A DNA stretch of 64,000 nt from Oncomelania hupensis (GCA_036898135.1 CM072511.1:72760293-72824292); one strand, 5' to 3'. Numbered from the stretch's first letter, positions 1 to 11,573 are shown. Notes: generated by a model not told the origin, from the letters alone. Numbers and translations are program-made.

Positions 1-1350
1 TCGATTAAATAACTTACTGCACCAGGAGACACTAAGTAGCTCACTCCAGCCAAAAGTTACCAAGATGATGTCACCCGTATTGGGCAGACACCGCTTATCG
101 TTATTGCATCTGTTCTTCACTCTATCCCTGATACTCCACTTGAAAAGTGATTATGCGTGCCCAGTGACAAGAGAGAAGGGGAGGAACTATTCAAATTAGA
201 ACCATAATTCTGTAGATGCGAGATTAACGAAAACGAGAGCTAAAAACGATTGGTCAGAAGACTATTGGGAACTTTTGCATACCTTTGGGGACCAAATCTC
301 AACTGATCAGTCGCAAAAGAACTGCTCAGCTGTGTGGGTCTACCAAAAGGAACAAACTGCAGTGTTTGTCTATCTCCATCTCATCAAGAGGGTGCTAGAG
401 ACGTAAAAGACGATTTCACGAGTCCCAGAGTCTACAAGTAAGATAACACTAATAGTTTTGATATGTGTATGTTTAGTGTATATTGATTGCCATGTATAAA
501 TAATATGTTCTTGATATATATAGTTGCAGAAACAGAGATTATTGTTTCTGAGACAGTATGCATGTGGTTTGATGTACCTTAGCCCTAAGATTCGAATTGA
601 ATTGTGCATATGGGAACCCTGCAGGTGTCTGATGCTATAGACACTTTGCAGAGGAGACCGCACCCTTATAGCTAACGAGAATACTGTAGCCAGAGCTCCG
701 ACTTTTACAGGTCGGGCCTGGGATCATCACGTTTGTGGAGACGAACGCCTGACCGTCGCTCCCGTGGAACCAAGGAGAACTACCACGATTCTACCTGACC
801 ACGTCCAAACCCCACAGCTTCAAGAGCGACCCGACTTACCTTAGCTAAGTCACCCACCAAAACTGAGTCATACCCTCGAGAAACTAGAACCTCTGAAACT
901 TACGAACAGTGAAAATCGTAACCGCAGGTAGCAAATGACGAGAGAAACCTGTTAAGACATTTTCCCAGCACTTGGAACTATATTACTTATTAATTTACCG
1001 ATTAATGCAGAAATGTTAAAGTTTGTGTTGAATATATAAAAAGTGAAATTACATACATACGACTGGTGTCATTCTATTTGTATTGTTGTGTAGTTATTAG
1101 TTTTCTTCTCTTGAGACATAATAACCTAGTCTTTTGATTAGTCATCACCGGTTCTCAAGTTGAGCCAAATGATACTAAAATTCCCGAGAACAAATATAAA
1201 TTTTATGTGACCAAAGTACCGTGATCTGTCTCTCACACCACTTTAGGACTTCTGGTAAAAGAACGATCGATAGTGGTAGCGCATCGCCCATCTATCAATA
1301 AGTCTTACCCCCTAGTAAGATAAACGTATCTTCCCCAGAATATCATCACA
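1..1350 (+). repeat. 5' LTR of element 1 (partial)
   Basis: Bases 1-1350 repeat as 6440-7787 with almost no differences; one visible difference is a 2-bp GA expansion near 535. The repeat ends in ATCACA directly before the primer binding site. The ~236 missing 5' bases can be read in the 3' LTR. In an LTR retrotransposon this region carries promoter and polyadenylation signals; no single TATA box or start site could be fixed with confidence. Confidence 0.95.
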
Positions 1351-1352
1351 TA

Positions 1353-1370
1353 TGGGGGCTCGTCCGGGAT
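1353..1370 (+). other. Primer binding site complementary to tRNA-Pro
   Basis: The 18 bases TGGGGGCTCGTCCGGGAT lie two bases after the LTR end. They are the canonical proline-tRNA primer binding site also used by gammaretroviruses. The position fixes the 5' LTR boundary at 1350. The stretch from here to 1720 is untranslated leader with no convincing frame. Confidence 0.92.
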
Positions 1371-1720
1371 AATAAATTTTTGTATCTATATCTTGAGTAA
1401 CTAAAGATAATAACTTATAGGAAACATTATCTTATCTAGGATTCGTAACAGTGGTCTAGTACAAAATCCGAGAGTTGACTCAGTTACATTGGGAAAACCT
1501 TTTTTCTTGATTTTTGAATTGCATGATTGAATTGATTGTTGTATGCACATGTATGTATTGATTGATGTAAGATAATTGTGTCTTATGCATTGATTGAAAA
1601 TTGTTGTGGATTGCTGGTAACATCTCACATAGGGATTTTGATTGTACTTGTGTTAATCTAGATTGACTAATAGTATTTAGGTTATCTTGCTTTTGGACTC
1701 TGGAAATCTAGAAATCTATC

Positions 1721-4700
1721 ATGGCCGACTTCATCAAGGTCCGGAGAGAATTGAGAGAAGAGGGGATAGCACTAGGTCTGGCAGGGCAAGATTTAATCAC
1801 GTATGTAACCTCAGAATGGGATAAATTGGACAAATCTAGAGCTGAGGAAAGAATCTGTGCCGAGAAGGCTGCAGAAAAAATCAAAAGATTGGAGATAGAG
1901 GCAGAAGAAAAAGCCCGTGCTGAGGAAAGAGACCATGCAGAAAAATTAAAAAACATGGAACTAGAGATGACGGAACGTCTAAAAAAGTTGGACATTGAAG
2001 CCAGGGAAAAGGAAAGGGATCAGCTGATAGCAGCTCGGGCAACTGACCCGAATATTAGCCTACTGTCAAACTCATCTGACCACCCTCCCCAACCTCCGTC
2101 CATCACTCCAGGCATGAATTTTTTTCTAAGTCCATTTGACGAGAAAGTTGATAGGATAGATGCATATCTTGATCGGTTTGAGCGCTTAGCACAGGAATTC
2201 GAACTTGACGATAACAAATGGAACATAAAATTAGCTCAAGGATTGAGAGGTACAGCCTATGACGTGTACGCGAAATTGCCCACAGGACAAAGTAACGATT
2301 ACGCAGCTCTCAAGAAAGCACTCTTGATTTGGTTCGAGTTGACCTCCGAAACCTACCGGAAAAAATTGCGCAACTCGCGAAGAGAAAAAGGTGAAACTCA
2401 CAGTCAGTTTGTAGACCGATTGGAAACGTACTTACGCAAATGGTTAGCCTTATCCAACCTAGAAGAATCATTCGAAGATCTTGCTGAACTAATCCTTAGC
2501 GAACAGTTACGCGATGCAATGACGCCAGAAACTAGGATGTTCACCGCGGAACAAGGTGCCGAGAACTTAGATGATTTAATTAAACTAGCGGACCGGTACA
2601 CCACCGCGCATGAAAATGAAGCTAAACGCAAGGTAACAGATAAACCCAGCAGAGATGGAAACAACCAGAAACTCCACCCACAACAAACACAGCAGTCTAA
2701 TCAGAATCAGCAGAATTCGGATAACAAGAAAACCCAAAACTCGGTAAAACCGCCCGGTCAAGGTCAAAACCCCCGGAAATATTGTTCTAACTGCAAAAGA
2801 ACTAACCATAACACCGTTGATTGCCGTAGAACAGCGAATCAAACGCACACAGTGGCTGTAAGTCAAACTAGTACCGTTGAGCCGGAGACTTCAGATAAGT
2901 CCCGACCCCCAGTCAGTGAAACAGTTGAAGTGAACGGAAAAACCGCGTCATGTCTATACGACACCGGGTTATCGTACGATGCAATCGTCAGTCGAACTCT
3001 TGTAGCGGCTGAGGACATCACCGACGAGACCGTCACTTTGCAAGGCCCTGATCGATCCATACCCGCCTCCACCTTACCAATCGCGATAGTCCATGTAGAC
3101 TCCCGATATGTGTCAGGAAAAGTAAAAGCGGCAGTAATGGATGCACCTTTGTATGACATCATACTAGGGTGTAAATATGTGTATTTAGGGACGCCAATTG
3201 CGCCTCAAGTGGTTGCATCAGTCCAAACTAGAACACAGATCAGACAGGACGCTGCAGATAATCTCCCTGGTAATCCGGCACCAGCCGAGACGAGGGCAGA
3301 TCAACTAGCTGACCCCACACTAGCTAAATGCTACAAAAAACTCCCTCAGGCGCATAACCCACCTAAGAAAGGAGAGTTCTTTGAGAAAAACGGACTACTG
3401 TACAGACAGACAGACCACGACCACTCTCAATTAGTTGTCCCTGCCAAAAATAGACCACAGGTACTAGAGGTAGGACACGCCATTGCATTTAGCGGGCACA
3501 TGGGCGTGAGTGCAACAATTCAGAGAATTACCGCTCACTATCATTGGCCGGGAATAACAGGAGACATTACGCGCTTTGTCCGCTCCTGTCCCCAGTGCCA
3601 GAAGGTAGACCAACCAGAGATAGGAGTCCCAGTAACGCTAGGCGAAACGCCCGTCACCGGTACCCCATTCCACCGAGTAGCAGTAGACATCGTAGGCCCA
3701 CTGCCGCTCACAAAAAAGCGCAATCGGTATATCCTAACCTTAGTGGATACTTGCACCATGTGGTGTGAAGCAACACCCCTTCCTACTATCGATACCAAAC
3801 GAGTAGCAGAAGCGCTGGTCACTATGTTCACAAGAGTTGGATTTCCCGACCAAATCCTAACAGATAACGGATCGCAGTTTACGGGAAAGATGATGCAAGA
3901 AGTATTCTCTCTCATTCAGACGAAACACGTTCGTTCATCTCCCTACCACCCTCAGAGTAACGGTCAAGTCGAACGGTTTAACGGTACGCTAATTTCCATC
4001 CTGCGCAAACTCGTAAACGAAAAGCCAGAGACTTGGGATACCTACGTAGCCGCCGCGCTGTTCGCGTATCGGGAGGTTCCGCACGCGTCTACGGGATTTC
4101 CCCCGGCAACCTTGTTATTTGGTCGTCCGATAGCCGGTCCGCTTGAAGCACTGAAGCGAGGATGGACAGATTCTCAGGTAGACGAAGAGGTTAAAACGGC
4201 TACCCAATACGTAACGGAATTACGTGGCCGCCTACACTCTACCTGGCAATTAGCAACGTCTGCCATCAAACAAGCTCGCGCGCGACAGGCTCGGCACTAC
4301 AACAAAAACACCAAAGAGCGAGAATTAGCTGAAGGAGACAAAGTCCTACTCCTACTCCCCAGTGGGTCCAACAAATTAGAAATTGCATGGCAAGGCCCGT
4401 ACGTAGTCACGCAAAAAGTGTCGCGAACAAACTACCGGATCAAGGTAAAGGGAAAAGAGAGAATGTACCACATCAACTTGCTCAAACGGTACCTAGACCG
4501 CGATGACGCAACATCCACAGATCATTTAATGGCTTTGTCAATAGCAGAAGAAATCGAAGCAACAGAGGATCTAGCTATCGAGTATCCGCTTAAAAGTAGC
4601 GAGACGTACAGAGACGTAGCTATCAACCCAAAACTATCGACAGACAGACAAAGACAGATAATGGAGATAGTTGCACAACACCAAGCAGTGTTGACGGACA

Positions 4701-6100
4701 TACCTGGACAGACACCGTTAGTTGAAGTGACAATGACCTTGACTGACACTACCCCTGTCCGAGTAAAACCGTACCCTATCCCTCTTGCCAAACAAACCGC
4801 TGTCAAGCAGGAGATAGCCACCCTATTAGAGGCAGGAATAATTTCCCCCTCAACCTCCCCATACAGCGCTGGAATAGTCCTATTACGCAAACCAAGCGGA
4901 GAACATCGCTTATGCATTGACTACCGCAGACTGAATGCCGTGACGGAATTCCAAGCCGAACCGCTACCAGACACAGCACAACTGTTCGCGAAATTGCATA
5001 ACGCAAAATACTTCTCGCGAATAGACCTAAGCAAAGGGTACTATCAGATACCGGTGCCAGAGCACCTAAGACCGTATCTAGCCTTCAGTACAGCTGATGG
5101 CCACTATGAGTTTAATGTCTTACCGTTTGGACTGAACAACGCACCAAGCATTTTCTCACGCATGATGAAACAACTTCTCGCGCCCATTCAAGAGGAAGAA
5201 CTCCATCACTTTATGGATGACATCTTAATCGCGACCCACACCTGGGATGACCATTTAAGACTTCTCTCTACCGTTCTTCAGCGACTTAGGGAAACCGGAC
5301 TAACAGCCCGACCGACAAAGTGCTTGCTAGGGTACGAAGAGATAGAATTTCTCGGTCACACACTCAGACACGGCAGTCTTCTTCCGGAAGACAAGAACAT
5401 CGCGAAAATGAACAAGGCACCGCGCCCGATAAACAAGAAGGATGTGCAATCGTTTCTAGGCCTATGTGGCTACTACCAGAAATTCGTTGCCAACTTCAAT
5501 TCCATCGCCGCGCCATTGTCTGATCTAACCAAGAAGAAAGCGCCCGAGAAAGTAGAATGGAATGCCGAGTGCGAAGATGCGTTCCAAACCCTGAAAGCTA
5601 GACTCACCTCACAACCCATCCTGAAGTTGCCCGATGCAACCCAACCATTCGTGCTACGCACAGATGCGAGCAATCAAGGTTTAGGAGCAACCCTACTACA
5701 ATCTGACCCCAATGACCCTACACTCCTCCTGCCAGTCGCGTATGCCAGCCGGAAATTAAACAAAGCTGAACACAATTACGCAACAGTAGAAAAAGAATGT
5801 TTGGCATTGGTCTGGGCCATCCAGAAATTCCAGATGTATTTGTATGGCGCTCATTTCAAGGTGCAGTGCGATCACCAACCCTTAACCTTCCTTGCGTCAT
5901 CGCAGAAACTCAACGCCAGACTCATGCGTTGGTCACTCTTGCTACAGCCCTACTCATTTCATGTAGAATACATACCCGGAAAGAGTAACCACGGAGCTGC
6001 CTACCTCAGCAGATACCCCGTGCCCACTGTAGACAAACCTAACCTTGCTTCCAACCCCTCACATTTGCGGGTGGATGCACCCAGCTTTGTACCCCAGTGA
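1721..6100 (+). CDS. Gag-Pol polyprotein of element 1 (GAG-PR-INT-RT-RNaseH)
   Basis: One uninterrupted frame of 1459 residues starts at an ATG (MADFIKV). Residues 1-110 are a charged coiled coil. Residues ~130-290 are a capsid resembling the SCAN-like Gag of Gmr1 elements. A CX2CX4HX4C knuckle lies at 355-368 and the protease DTG at 414-416. Integrase shows an HHCC finger (H586, H593, C623, C626) and a DD35E core (D656, D715, E751). RT follows, with D1102 and FMDD at 1164-1167. RNase H has D1315, E1359 and D1384, but the fourth catalytic acid, expected in the ADxLSR motif, is Tyr1428. Gag and Pol share one frame with no shift or stop, so processing would depend on the protease. The element looks recently active, but its RNase H is probably impaired. 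Confidence 0.95.
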   Translation: MADFIKVRRELREEGIALGLAGQDLITYVTSEWDKLDKSRAEERICAEKAAEKIKRLEIEAEEKARAEERDHAEKLKNMELEMTERLKKLDIEAREKERDQLIAARATDPNISLLSNSSDHPPQPPSITPGMNFFLSPFDEKVDRIDAYLDRFERLAQEFELDDNKWNIKLAQGLRGTAYDVYAKLPTGQSNDYAALKKALLIWFELTSETYRKKLRNSRREKGETHSQFVDRLETYLRKWLALSNLEESFEDLAELILSEQLRDAMTPETRMFTAEQGAENLDDLIKLADRYTTAHENEAKRKVTDKPSRDGNNQKLHPQQTQQSNQNQQNSDNKKTQNSVKPPGQGQNPRKYCSNCKRTNHNTVDCRRTANQTHTVAVSQTSTVEPETSDKSRPPVSETVEVNGKTASCLYDTGLSYDAIVSRTLVAAEDITDETVTLQGPDRSIPASTLPIAIVHVDSRYVSGKVKAAVMDAPLYDIILGCKYVYLGTPIAPQVVASVQTRTQIRQDAADNLPGNPAPAETRADQLADPTLAKCYKKLPQAHNPPKKGEFFEKNGLLYRQTDHDHSQLVVPAKNRPQVLEVGHAIAFSGHMGVSATIQRITAHYHWPGITGDITRFVRSCPQCQKVDQPEIGVPVTLGETPVTGTPFHRVAVDIVGPLPLTKKRNRYILTLVDTCTMWCEATPLPTIDTKRVAEALVTMFTRVGFPDQILTDNGSQFTGKMMQEVFSLIQTKHVRSSPYHPQSNGQVERFNGTLISILRKLVNEKPETWDTYVAAALFAYREVPHASTGFPPATLLFGRPIAGPLEALKRGWTDSQVDEEVKTATQYVTELRGRLHSTWQLATSAIKQARARQARHYNKNTKERELAEGDKVLLLLPSGSNKLEIAWQGPYVVTQKVSRTNYRIKVKGKERMYHINLLKRYLDRDDATSTDHLMALSIAEEIEATEDLAIEYPLKSSETYRDVAINPKLSTDRQRQIMEIVAQHQAVLTDIPGQTPLVEVTMTLTDTTPVRVKPYPIPLAKQTAVKQEIATLLEAGIISPSTSPYSAGIVLLRKPSGEHRLCIDYRRLNAVTEFQAEPLPDTAQLFAKLHNAKYFSRIDLSKGYYQIPVPEHLRPYLAFSTADGHYEFNVLPFGLNNAPSIFSRMMKQLLAPIQEEELHHFMDDILIATHTWDDHLRLLSTVLQRLRETGLTARPTKCLLGYEEIEFLGHTLRHGSLLPEDKNIAKMNKAPRPINKKDVQSFLGLCGYYQKFVANFNSIAAPLSDLTKKKAPEKVEWNAECEDAFQTLKARLTSQPILKLPDATQPFVLRTDASNQGLGATLLQSDPNDPTLLLPVAYASRKLNKAEHNYATVEKECLALVWAIQKFQMYLYGAHFKVQCDHQPLTFLASSQKLNARLMRWSLLLQPYSFHVEYIPGKSNHGAAYLSRYPVPTVDKPNLASNPSHLRVDAPSFVPQ

Positions 6101-6186
6101 CCTCTTCCCCAGTACTCTATGTAAATAATGCATGTACATATTTGCGCCACCATTTCAGTACCAATTCTTACCTACGTGTAAGAATA

Positions 6187-6203
6187 GTTTTTGGGGGGGC
6201 CTA
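6187..6203 (+). other. Polypurine tract of element 1
   Basis: A run of seven G after TTT lies immediately upstream of the 3' LTR start (TGTAACA). This is the expected site for plus-strand primer formation. The ~85 bases between the Pol stop and this tract hold no other feature. Confidence 0.8.
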
Positions 6204-7787
6204 TGTAACAACATAAATATTGACGACAAACATGTAGGAAATTAGCTTAGCGAAACAGAGATACCAGCGAAACGAAACTGGACATTAATACAACAGTTAG
6301 CTAACAAGCAGCACACACATGGCAAATTAACTTCCTTGAAACAGGCACACCGCCGATAGCTACCGATACCATCAACAGACTTAGCGACCAAGAATGTTAA
6401 ATAGCATACTTTAGTCAAAAACTAACCATAGCGTTGTCTTCGATTAAATAACTTACTGCACCAGGAGACACTAAGTAGCTCACTCCAGCCAAAAGTTACC
6501 AAGATGATGTCACCCGTATTGGGCAGACACCGCTTATCGTTATTGCATCTGTTCTTCACTCTATCCCTGATACTCCACTTGAAAAGTGATTATGCGTGCC
6601 CAGTGACAAGAGAGAAGGGGAGGAACTATTCAAATTAGAACCATAATTCTGTAGATGCGAGATTAACGAAAACGAGAGCTAAAAACGATTGGTCAGAAGA
6701 CTATTGGGAACTTTTGCATACCTTTGGGGACCAAATCTCAACTGATCAGTCGCAAAAGAACTGCTCAGCTGTGTGGGTCTACCAAAAGGAACAAACTGCA
6801 GTGTTCGTCTATCTCCATCTCATCAAGAGGGTGCTAGAGACGTAAAAGACGATTTCACGAGTCCCAGAGTCTACAAGTAAGATAACACTAATAGTTTTGA
6901 TATGTGTATGTTTAGTGTATATTGATTGCCATGTATAAATAATATGTTCTTGATATATATAGTTGCAGAAACAGATTATTGTTTCTGAGACAGTATGCAT
7001 GTGGTTTGATGTACCTTAGCCCTAAGATTCGAATTGAATTGTGCATATGGGAACCCTGCAGGTGTCTGATGCTATAGACACTTTGCAGAGGAGACCGCAC
7101 CCTTATAGCTAACGAGAATACTGTAGCCAGAGCTCCGACTTTTACAGGTCGGGCCTGGGATCATCACGTTTGTGGAGACGAACGCCTGACCGTCGCTCCC
7201 GTGGAACCAAGGAGAACTACCACGATTCTACCTGACCACGTCCAAACCCCACAGCTTCAAGAGCGACCCGACTTACCTTAGCTAAGTCACCCACCAAAAC
7301 TGAGTCATACCCTCGAGAAACTAGAACCTTTGAAACTTACGAACAGTGAAAATCGTAACCGCAGGTAGCAAATGACGAGAGAAACCTGTTAAGACATTTT
7401 CCCAGCACTTGGAACTATATTACTTATTAATTTACCGATTAATGCAGAAATGTTAAAGTTTGTGTTGAATATATAAAAAGTGAAATTACATACATACGAC
7501 TGGTGTCATTCTATTTGTATTGTTGTGTAGTTATTAGTTTTCTTCTCTTGAGACATAATAACCTAGTCTTTTGATTAGTCATCACCGGTTCTCAAGTTGA
7601 GCCAAATGATACTAAAATTCCCGAGAACAAATATAAATTTTATGTGACCAAAGTACCGTGATCTGTCTCTCACACCACTTTAGGACTTCTGGTAAAAGAA
7701 CGATCGATAGTGGTAGCGCATCGCCCATCTATCAATAAGTCTTACCCCCTAGTAAGATAAACGTATCTTCCCCAGAATATCATCACA
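6204..7787 (+). repeat. 3' LTR of element 1 (complete, 1584 bp)
   Basis: It starts TGTAACA and ends ATCACA, giving TG...CA termini. The boundaries are supported independently by the solo LTR of the same family at 39359-40837, which has the same two ends and a 5-bp TSD. Bases 7788-7792 (ACAAG) are the predicted right TSD; the left partner is outside the window. Confidence 0.93.
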
Positions 7788-7836
7788 ACAAGGCTATGTA
7801 CCACCTTTACCTACCTACCACCTTTGATTAGGATCA
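7788..7836 (+). repeat. SINE 3' tail fragment (same family as 58486-58800)
   Basis: ACAAGGCTATGTACCACC followed by CTTTACC-type repeats matches the end of the tRNA/5S-headed SINE near 58750-58795. The rest of that SINE would lie left of element 1, outside the window, so element 1 appears to have inserted near its tail. Confidence 0.6.
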
Positions 7837-8330
7837 CCTAAATGATTGAATGTGACCAGAATAAAACAGTTTACGACAATGTAAATTTAATAAATGCTTT
7901 ATCTATATAATAAATTGCTTAGCCGGAAGTCCTTCTTCGCCTATACCGTAAAGTTTGTCCGGTATGGACGCTGATCTGGGCAGGTGCTGGGCGCTGCGGA
8001 TCGGCCTGCTGTGCGCTCAAAACCCGCGAAATCGTTATAGCCGACATTTCCTTACCGAACGTTTAACCGTTTCTGAGATAAATAAATTTAAAAAATGTCC
8101 ACAAACTGCAATAGCCTCATTCCGCGCGCTTCCCATTCAACCCGTGTCAAGAACGTGCCGTTCCGTAATACCGCAAATTTTGTTTTATTTCCATTCAAAA
8201 CACTTTTGCACTCATGTCACCTATCTTACAAAATTTTGTGTTTAACTAATTAAATTTGAATAATTAAAAATCGATTAGAAGTTTCAGCATGTTTTCCCAT
8301 TTAGACCAAAAAACTTGATGGTCTGTATAC
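7837..8330. other. No gene recognised
   Basis: The stretch has a GC-richer patch (about 7925-8060) embedded in AT-rich sequence. An open frame of ~96 codons at 7955-8245 has no recognisable motif and low-complexity composition at its end. I see no exon or RNA gene here. Confidence 0.4.
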
Positions 8331-8335
8331 GAAGT

Positions 8336-8420
8336 CTTGGTAGCTCACTTAATATGACATTCGCCTACCATGCAGGCGACCCAAGTTCAAATCTCCCGCG
8401 GGCCTTTTTTTTTTTTTTAA
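8336..8420 (+). repeat. tRNA-like remnant (decayed SINE head or tRNA pseudogene)
   Basis: GGTAGCTCACTTAA resembles an A box. AGTTCAAATCTCC resembles a B box at the right distance, and a run of T follows, like a Pol III terminator. The acceptor ends do not pair and the anticodon loop lacks the expected T33, so this is not a functional tRNA gene. Confidence 0.5.
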
Positions 8421-8479
8421 ATTTTTTTATACTACAATATGGATATTTTTCTTTTTAATTTAGGCTTCTTACTTTTTAC

Positions 8480-8872
<393 letters not shown>

Positions 8873-8874
<2 letters not shown>

Positions 8875-9195
8875 AGGATCGGGATGGGGTGGTACGTGTA
8901 GGTAAAAGGGGGCTACGGGTAGGTTTAAAGGGACATGGGTAGGCATAACGGGGATACGGGTATATATAAGGGGGTATGGTGATGGTCTATTCCTTTCATC
9001 CATACCTGCGAAACGATCAACGGGGAAGTATCAAGGAGGGTACAGGTACGTTACAAGGGGGGTACGGAAGGTATCAAGGGGGTATGGGGAGGTATCAAGT
9101 GAGTTCGGGTAGGTATCAAGGGGGTATGGTGAGGCATCATGGGGGGGAGGGGGGGACGGGGAGATATCAGGGAGGGGGGGGAGGATATGGGAACC
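8873..9195 (+). repeat. G-rich degenerate minisatellite
   Basis: Degenerate units of about 20-25 bases read roughly GGTATCAAGGGGGTATGG and contain many runs of three to seven G on the plus strand. One reading frame gives repeated GRYQGG-type peptides, but there is no sign of a gene. The sequence has clear G-quadruplex potential. Confidence 0.8.
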
Positions 9196-9410
9196 TGTGT
9201 ACCCTGGCAAGCCAGGGTACAAAACCACTAGTCCTTGATAATTGGTAAGTCCATTTAGAAATATTTTTACTAATATTTGAAATATGTTTCGCCCAGGACA
9301 AATTATTGTCTAAAGTTACACCAAAGAGCTTATGATAGAAAGAGGGCGAACTTGGTACAGAACCGCGAGACGAAATGTACGAGTTATGCTCCCTTTTCGA
9401 CATGCTGAAA

Positions 9411-9551
9411 ATGGCTCGTGGCAGAAAGTCAAAAGGCGACCGAGTGAAACAGGGCGGTGACTTTTGCACAGCTATTAATTGCCATAATGCCAGATACAAG
9501 AAAAGTTGTGTTGGCAAGTCCTTTTTATTTCTAAGAGACAAAGAATGGTAA
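9411..9551 (+). pseudogene. THAP-like zinc-finger exon, copy I
   Basis: A 46-codon frame from ATG encodes a basic N-terminus, then CTAINCHNARYKKSCVGKSF, the start of a THAP (C2CH) finger with a CX4C pair. Compared with copy II (16218-16357), this copy has lost bases before its PRDKER-like end and runs into TAA. The following GTAAAT would be the splice donor. THAP domains bind DNA and are the N-terminal module of P-element-type transposases. The second half of the finger (C-X2-H) would be on a later exon that I could not identify. Confidence 0.6.
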
Positions 9552-10099
9552 ATTGCAATTGAAAAACTTCATTTTTTTGTGTTTATGTAGGCCTAAACTA
9601 AGACCGCTGCAGTGTTGTTAGTGTTAAAACAATCGGAGAGCGGCTTGAATGATTCATGATATACCTATGTGCTAAATCCAAAACAGTTTGCTTGCTGACA
9701 GTTTACGTTCAACAGGTCGCTCACTGTTTACGTTATTGCTAGGTTGTTTGACTATATTTGTGCTTATATTTCAAAAGTAGATGTCAGATTGGCAGTTTGG
9801 CTTCGTCAAACTGCATATGTTAAAAAGTTAAATTAGACTAAGTCTGTTTTCTCCTCGTGATCAAATACTGTGCAAAATAACCCCTTACCTAGGCACAAAA
9901 ATGGTCCTTGATCTGTTGTAATCCCTTTTCGTTTGAGAGTAAACGGGAAAAAAATGTAATGTAGAAACTCAGTCCTTGTTCTGATCTGTGAATTTCTGCG
10001 CATTAGATCTATATTGCGTGGAATGTTGTATTCTAGCCAGTAGGTGCTGATTAACATTTTGTTATTGTGCTTTATTGTGATTAATTGATTGAATGACAG

Positions 10100-10207
<108 letters not shown>

Positions 10208-10687
10208 GATTACGGATTTACAGTTTCGGATAAATGAAACAGTCTGTCATGCATATTTTAATTTTAAAATATCTGTCGTTGATTAAAAAATAATAAATTC
10301 CAGGGCAGAAAACGAACCTATGACATACACACATAAGCAGCATAAAAGCACCTAATAAATGTCAATAAGTAAACATAAACAACAACAACAACAACAAAAG
10401 ACAGCAGTAGCGGAATGTTAATAATAATGATGGTTAAAAGTTTGTTTTTTGCAAACGTTGCCATAAAAATGTTCTTTTGCAATGGCATAGGCTCAATAAG
10501 TTACCACGCACAGATCATTCATATAGCAGATGGTGAAATATAGCCAGCCCGAGCAAAGGGAAATAATCCGTGAGAGCGTCTCGCATTTTTGTATAGGACA
10601 TAATGGAAGTTCCCTCTCTTTCCGTAATAAGCTCTTTGGTTACACCAAGAAGCTTATGACATTGTACTTCAGCAATTATTGTATTGC

Positions 10688-10692
<5 letters not shown>

Positions 10693-10762
<70 letters not shown>
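10693..10762 (+). repeat. (GA)n microsatellite
   Basis: About 70 bases of perfect GA repeat abut the LINE fragment. The stretch from 10763 to about 11130 shows no gene, only short unrelated frames. Confidence 0.95.
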
Positions 10763-10766
<4 letters not shown>

Positions 10767-11130
10767 TGGTATGAAGGAGGGTAGGGGCGTGCGGTGCTCA
10801 GGAAGAATTATATTAATCGTATAGAATATCTTGAACTTTTTTTTTCTAGATGTTAGGAACAAGGAAGTTTGCTAATTTTGTAACTACGATCGACGCAAAA
10901 TCAAATGGGCTTTGAAGCAAATATTTTTAGAACTGATATGTTTTGTTATCCACAAATACACAGGTCGAAATATCTTAGCTCATCCAATGGCTTCACCAAA
11001 GCCAGAACAAAGGGAGTGTTCAGAGATAGAGCAACTTGTGGGTCTGATGTTTTGGTTATTAATGTAGAATCCACGTTCCAATCATGCACGCCCCTTGTAG
11101 CAATGCGAGTATATGAACTGACACATCCAC

Positions 11131-11193
11131 CATGTGTGTGCGTGTGTGTGTGCGTATGTGTGGGTGTTTGTGTGGGTGTGTATGTGTGTGTGT

Positions 11194-11225
<32 letters not shown>

Positions 11226-11226
11226 G
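11131..11226 (+). repeat. (TG)n microsatellite
   Basis: An imperfect TG array of about 95 bases with TGTGTGGG variants. Confidence 0.95.
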
Positions 11227-11312
11227 TGTATGTTCTGATTTGGTCATTCACGTCTTGCTTTCAATTCGTTTAATTATTTTTTTGTTTGTTTCTTATGTAA
11301 AGTGCTATGAGC

Positions 11313-11357
11313 TCTCTTCTTCTTCTTCTTCTTCTTCTTCTTCTTCTTCTTGTTAAT

Positions 11358-11418
<61 letters not shown>

Positions 11419-11466
11419 TTGTTGTTGTTGTTGTTGTTTTTGTTGTTTTTGTTGTTGTTGTTGTTA
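11313..11466 (+). repeat. Compound (TTC)n-(ATA)n-(TTA)n-(TTG)n microsatellite
   Basis: Four trinucleotide arrays follow each other with almost no spacer. Between ATA and TTA the polarity inverts, giving a perfect hairpin. Confidence 0.95.
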
Positions 11467-11480
11467 ATTAATGCCAGTGT

Positions 11481-11573
11481 TTCCTTTTGGGTTTTTTCTG
11501 GACACTAATTTTCATGTTAAATATTGCGAGTTCCATAAGGAGCTTGTGAGTCATATGGGCTCTGCCCTTCTAG
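11481..11573 (+). mobile_element. Helitron-like repeat, 3' end only
   Basis: It contains AAATATTGCGAGTTCC, then TGTGAGTCATATGGGC, a small hairpin (GGGC-TCT-GCCC) and terminal CTAG, followed by T. The same end occurs at 25583, 34325, 58132 and, as CTCG, at 61353. Confidence 0.75.

Larger units (their letters stand above)
1..7787 (+). mobile_element. Ty3/Gypsy LTR retrotransposon, Gmr1-like (element 1), 5' end cut by window edge
   Basis: Two long direct repeats flank one Gag-Pol reading frame. A proline-tRNA primer binding site follows the left repeat, and a G-run polypurine tract precedes the right one. The left repeat lacks only its first ~236 bases because the window starts inside it. By eye the LTRs differ by about two substitutions and one 2-bp indel over 1.35 kb, so the insertion is recent. 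Pol order is protease, integrase, reverse transcriptase, RNase H. That is the order of the Gmr1 group of Gypsy elements, not the usual RT-RH-INT order. The right flank matches the tail of a SINE, so the element appears to have landed in a SINE; the left TSD lies outside the window. Confidence 0.93.
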
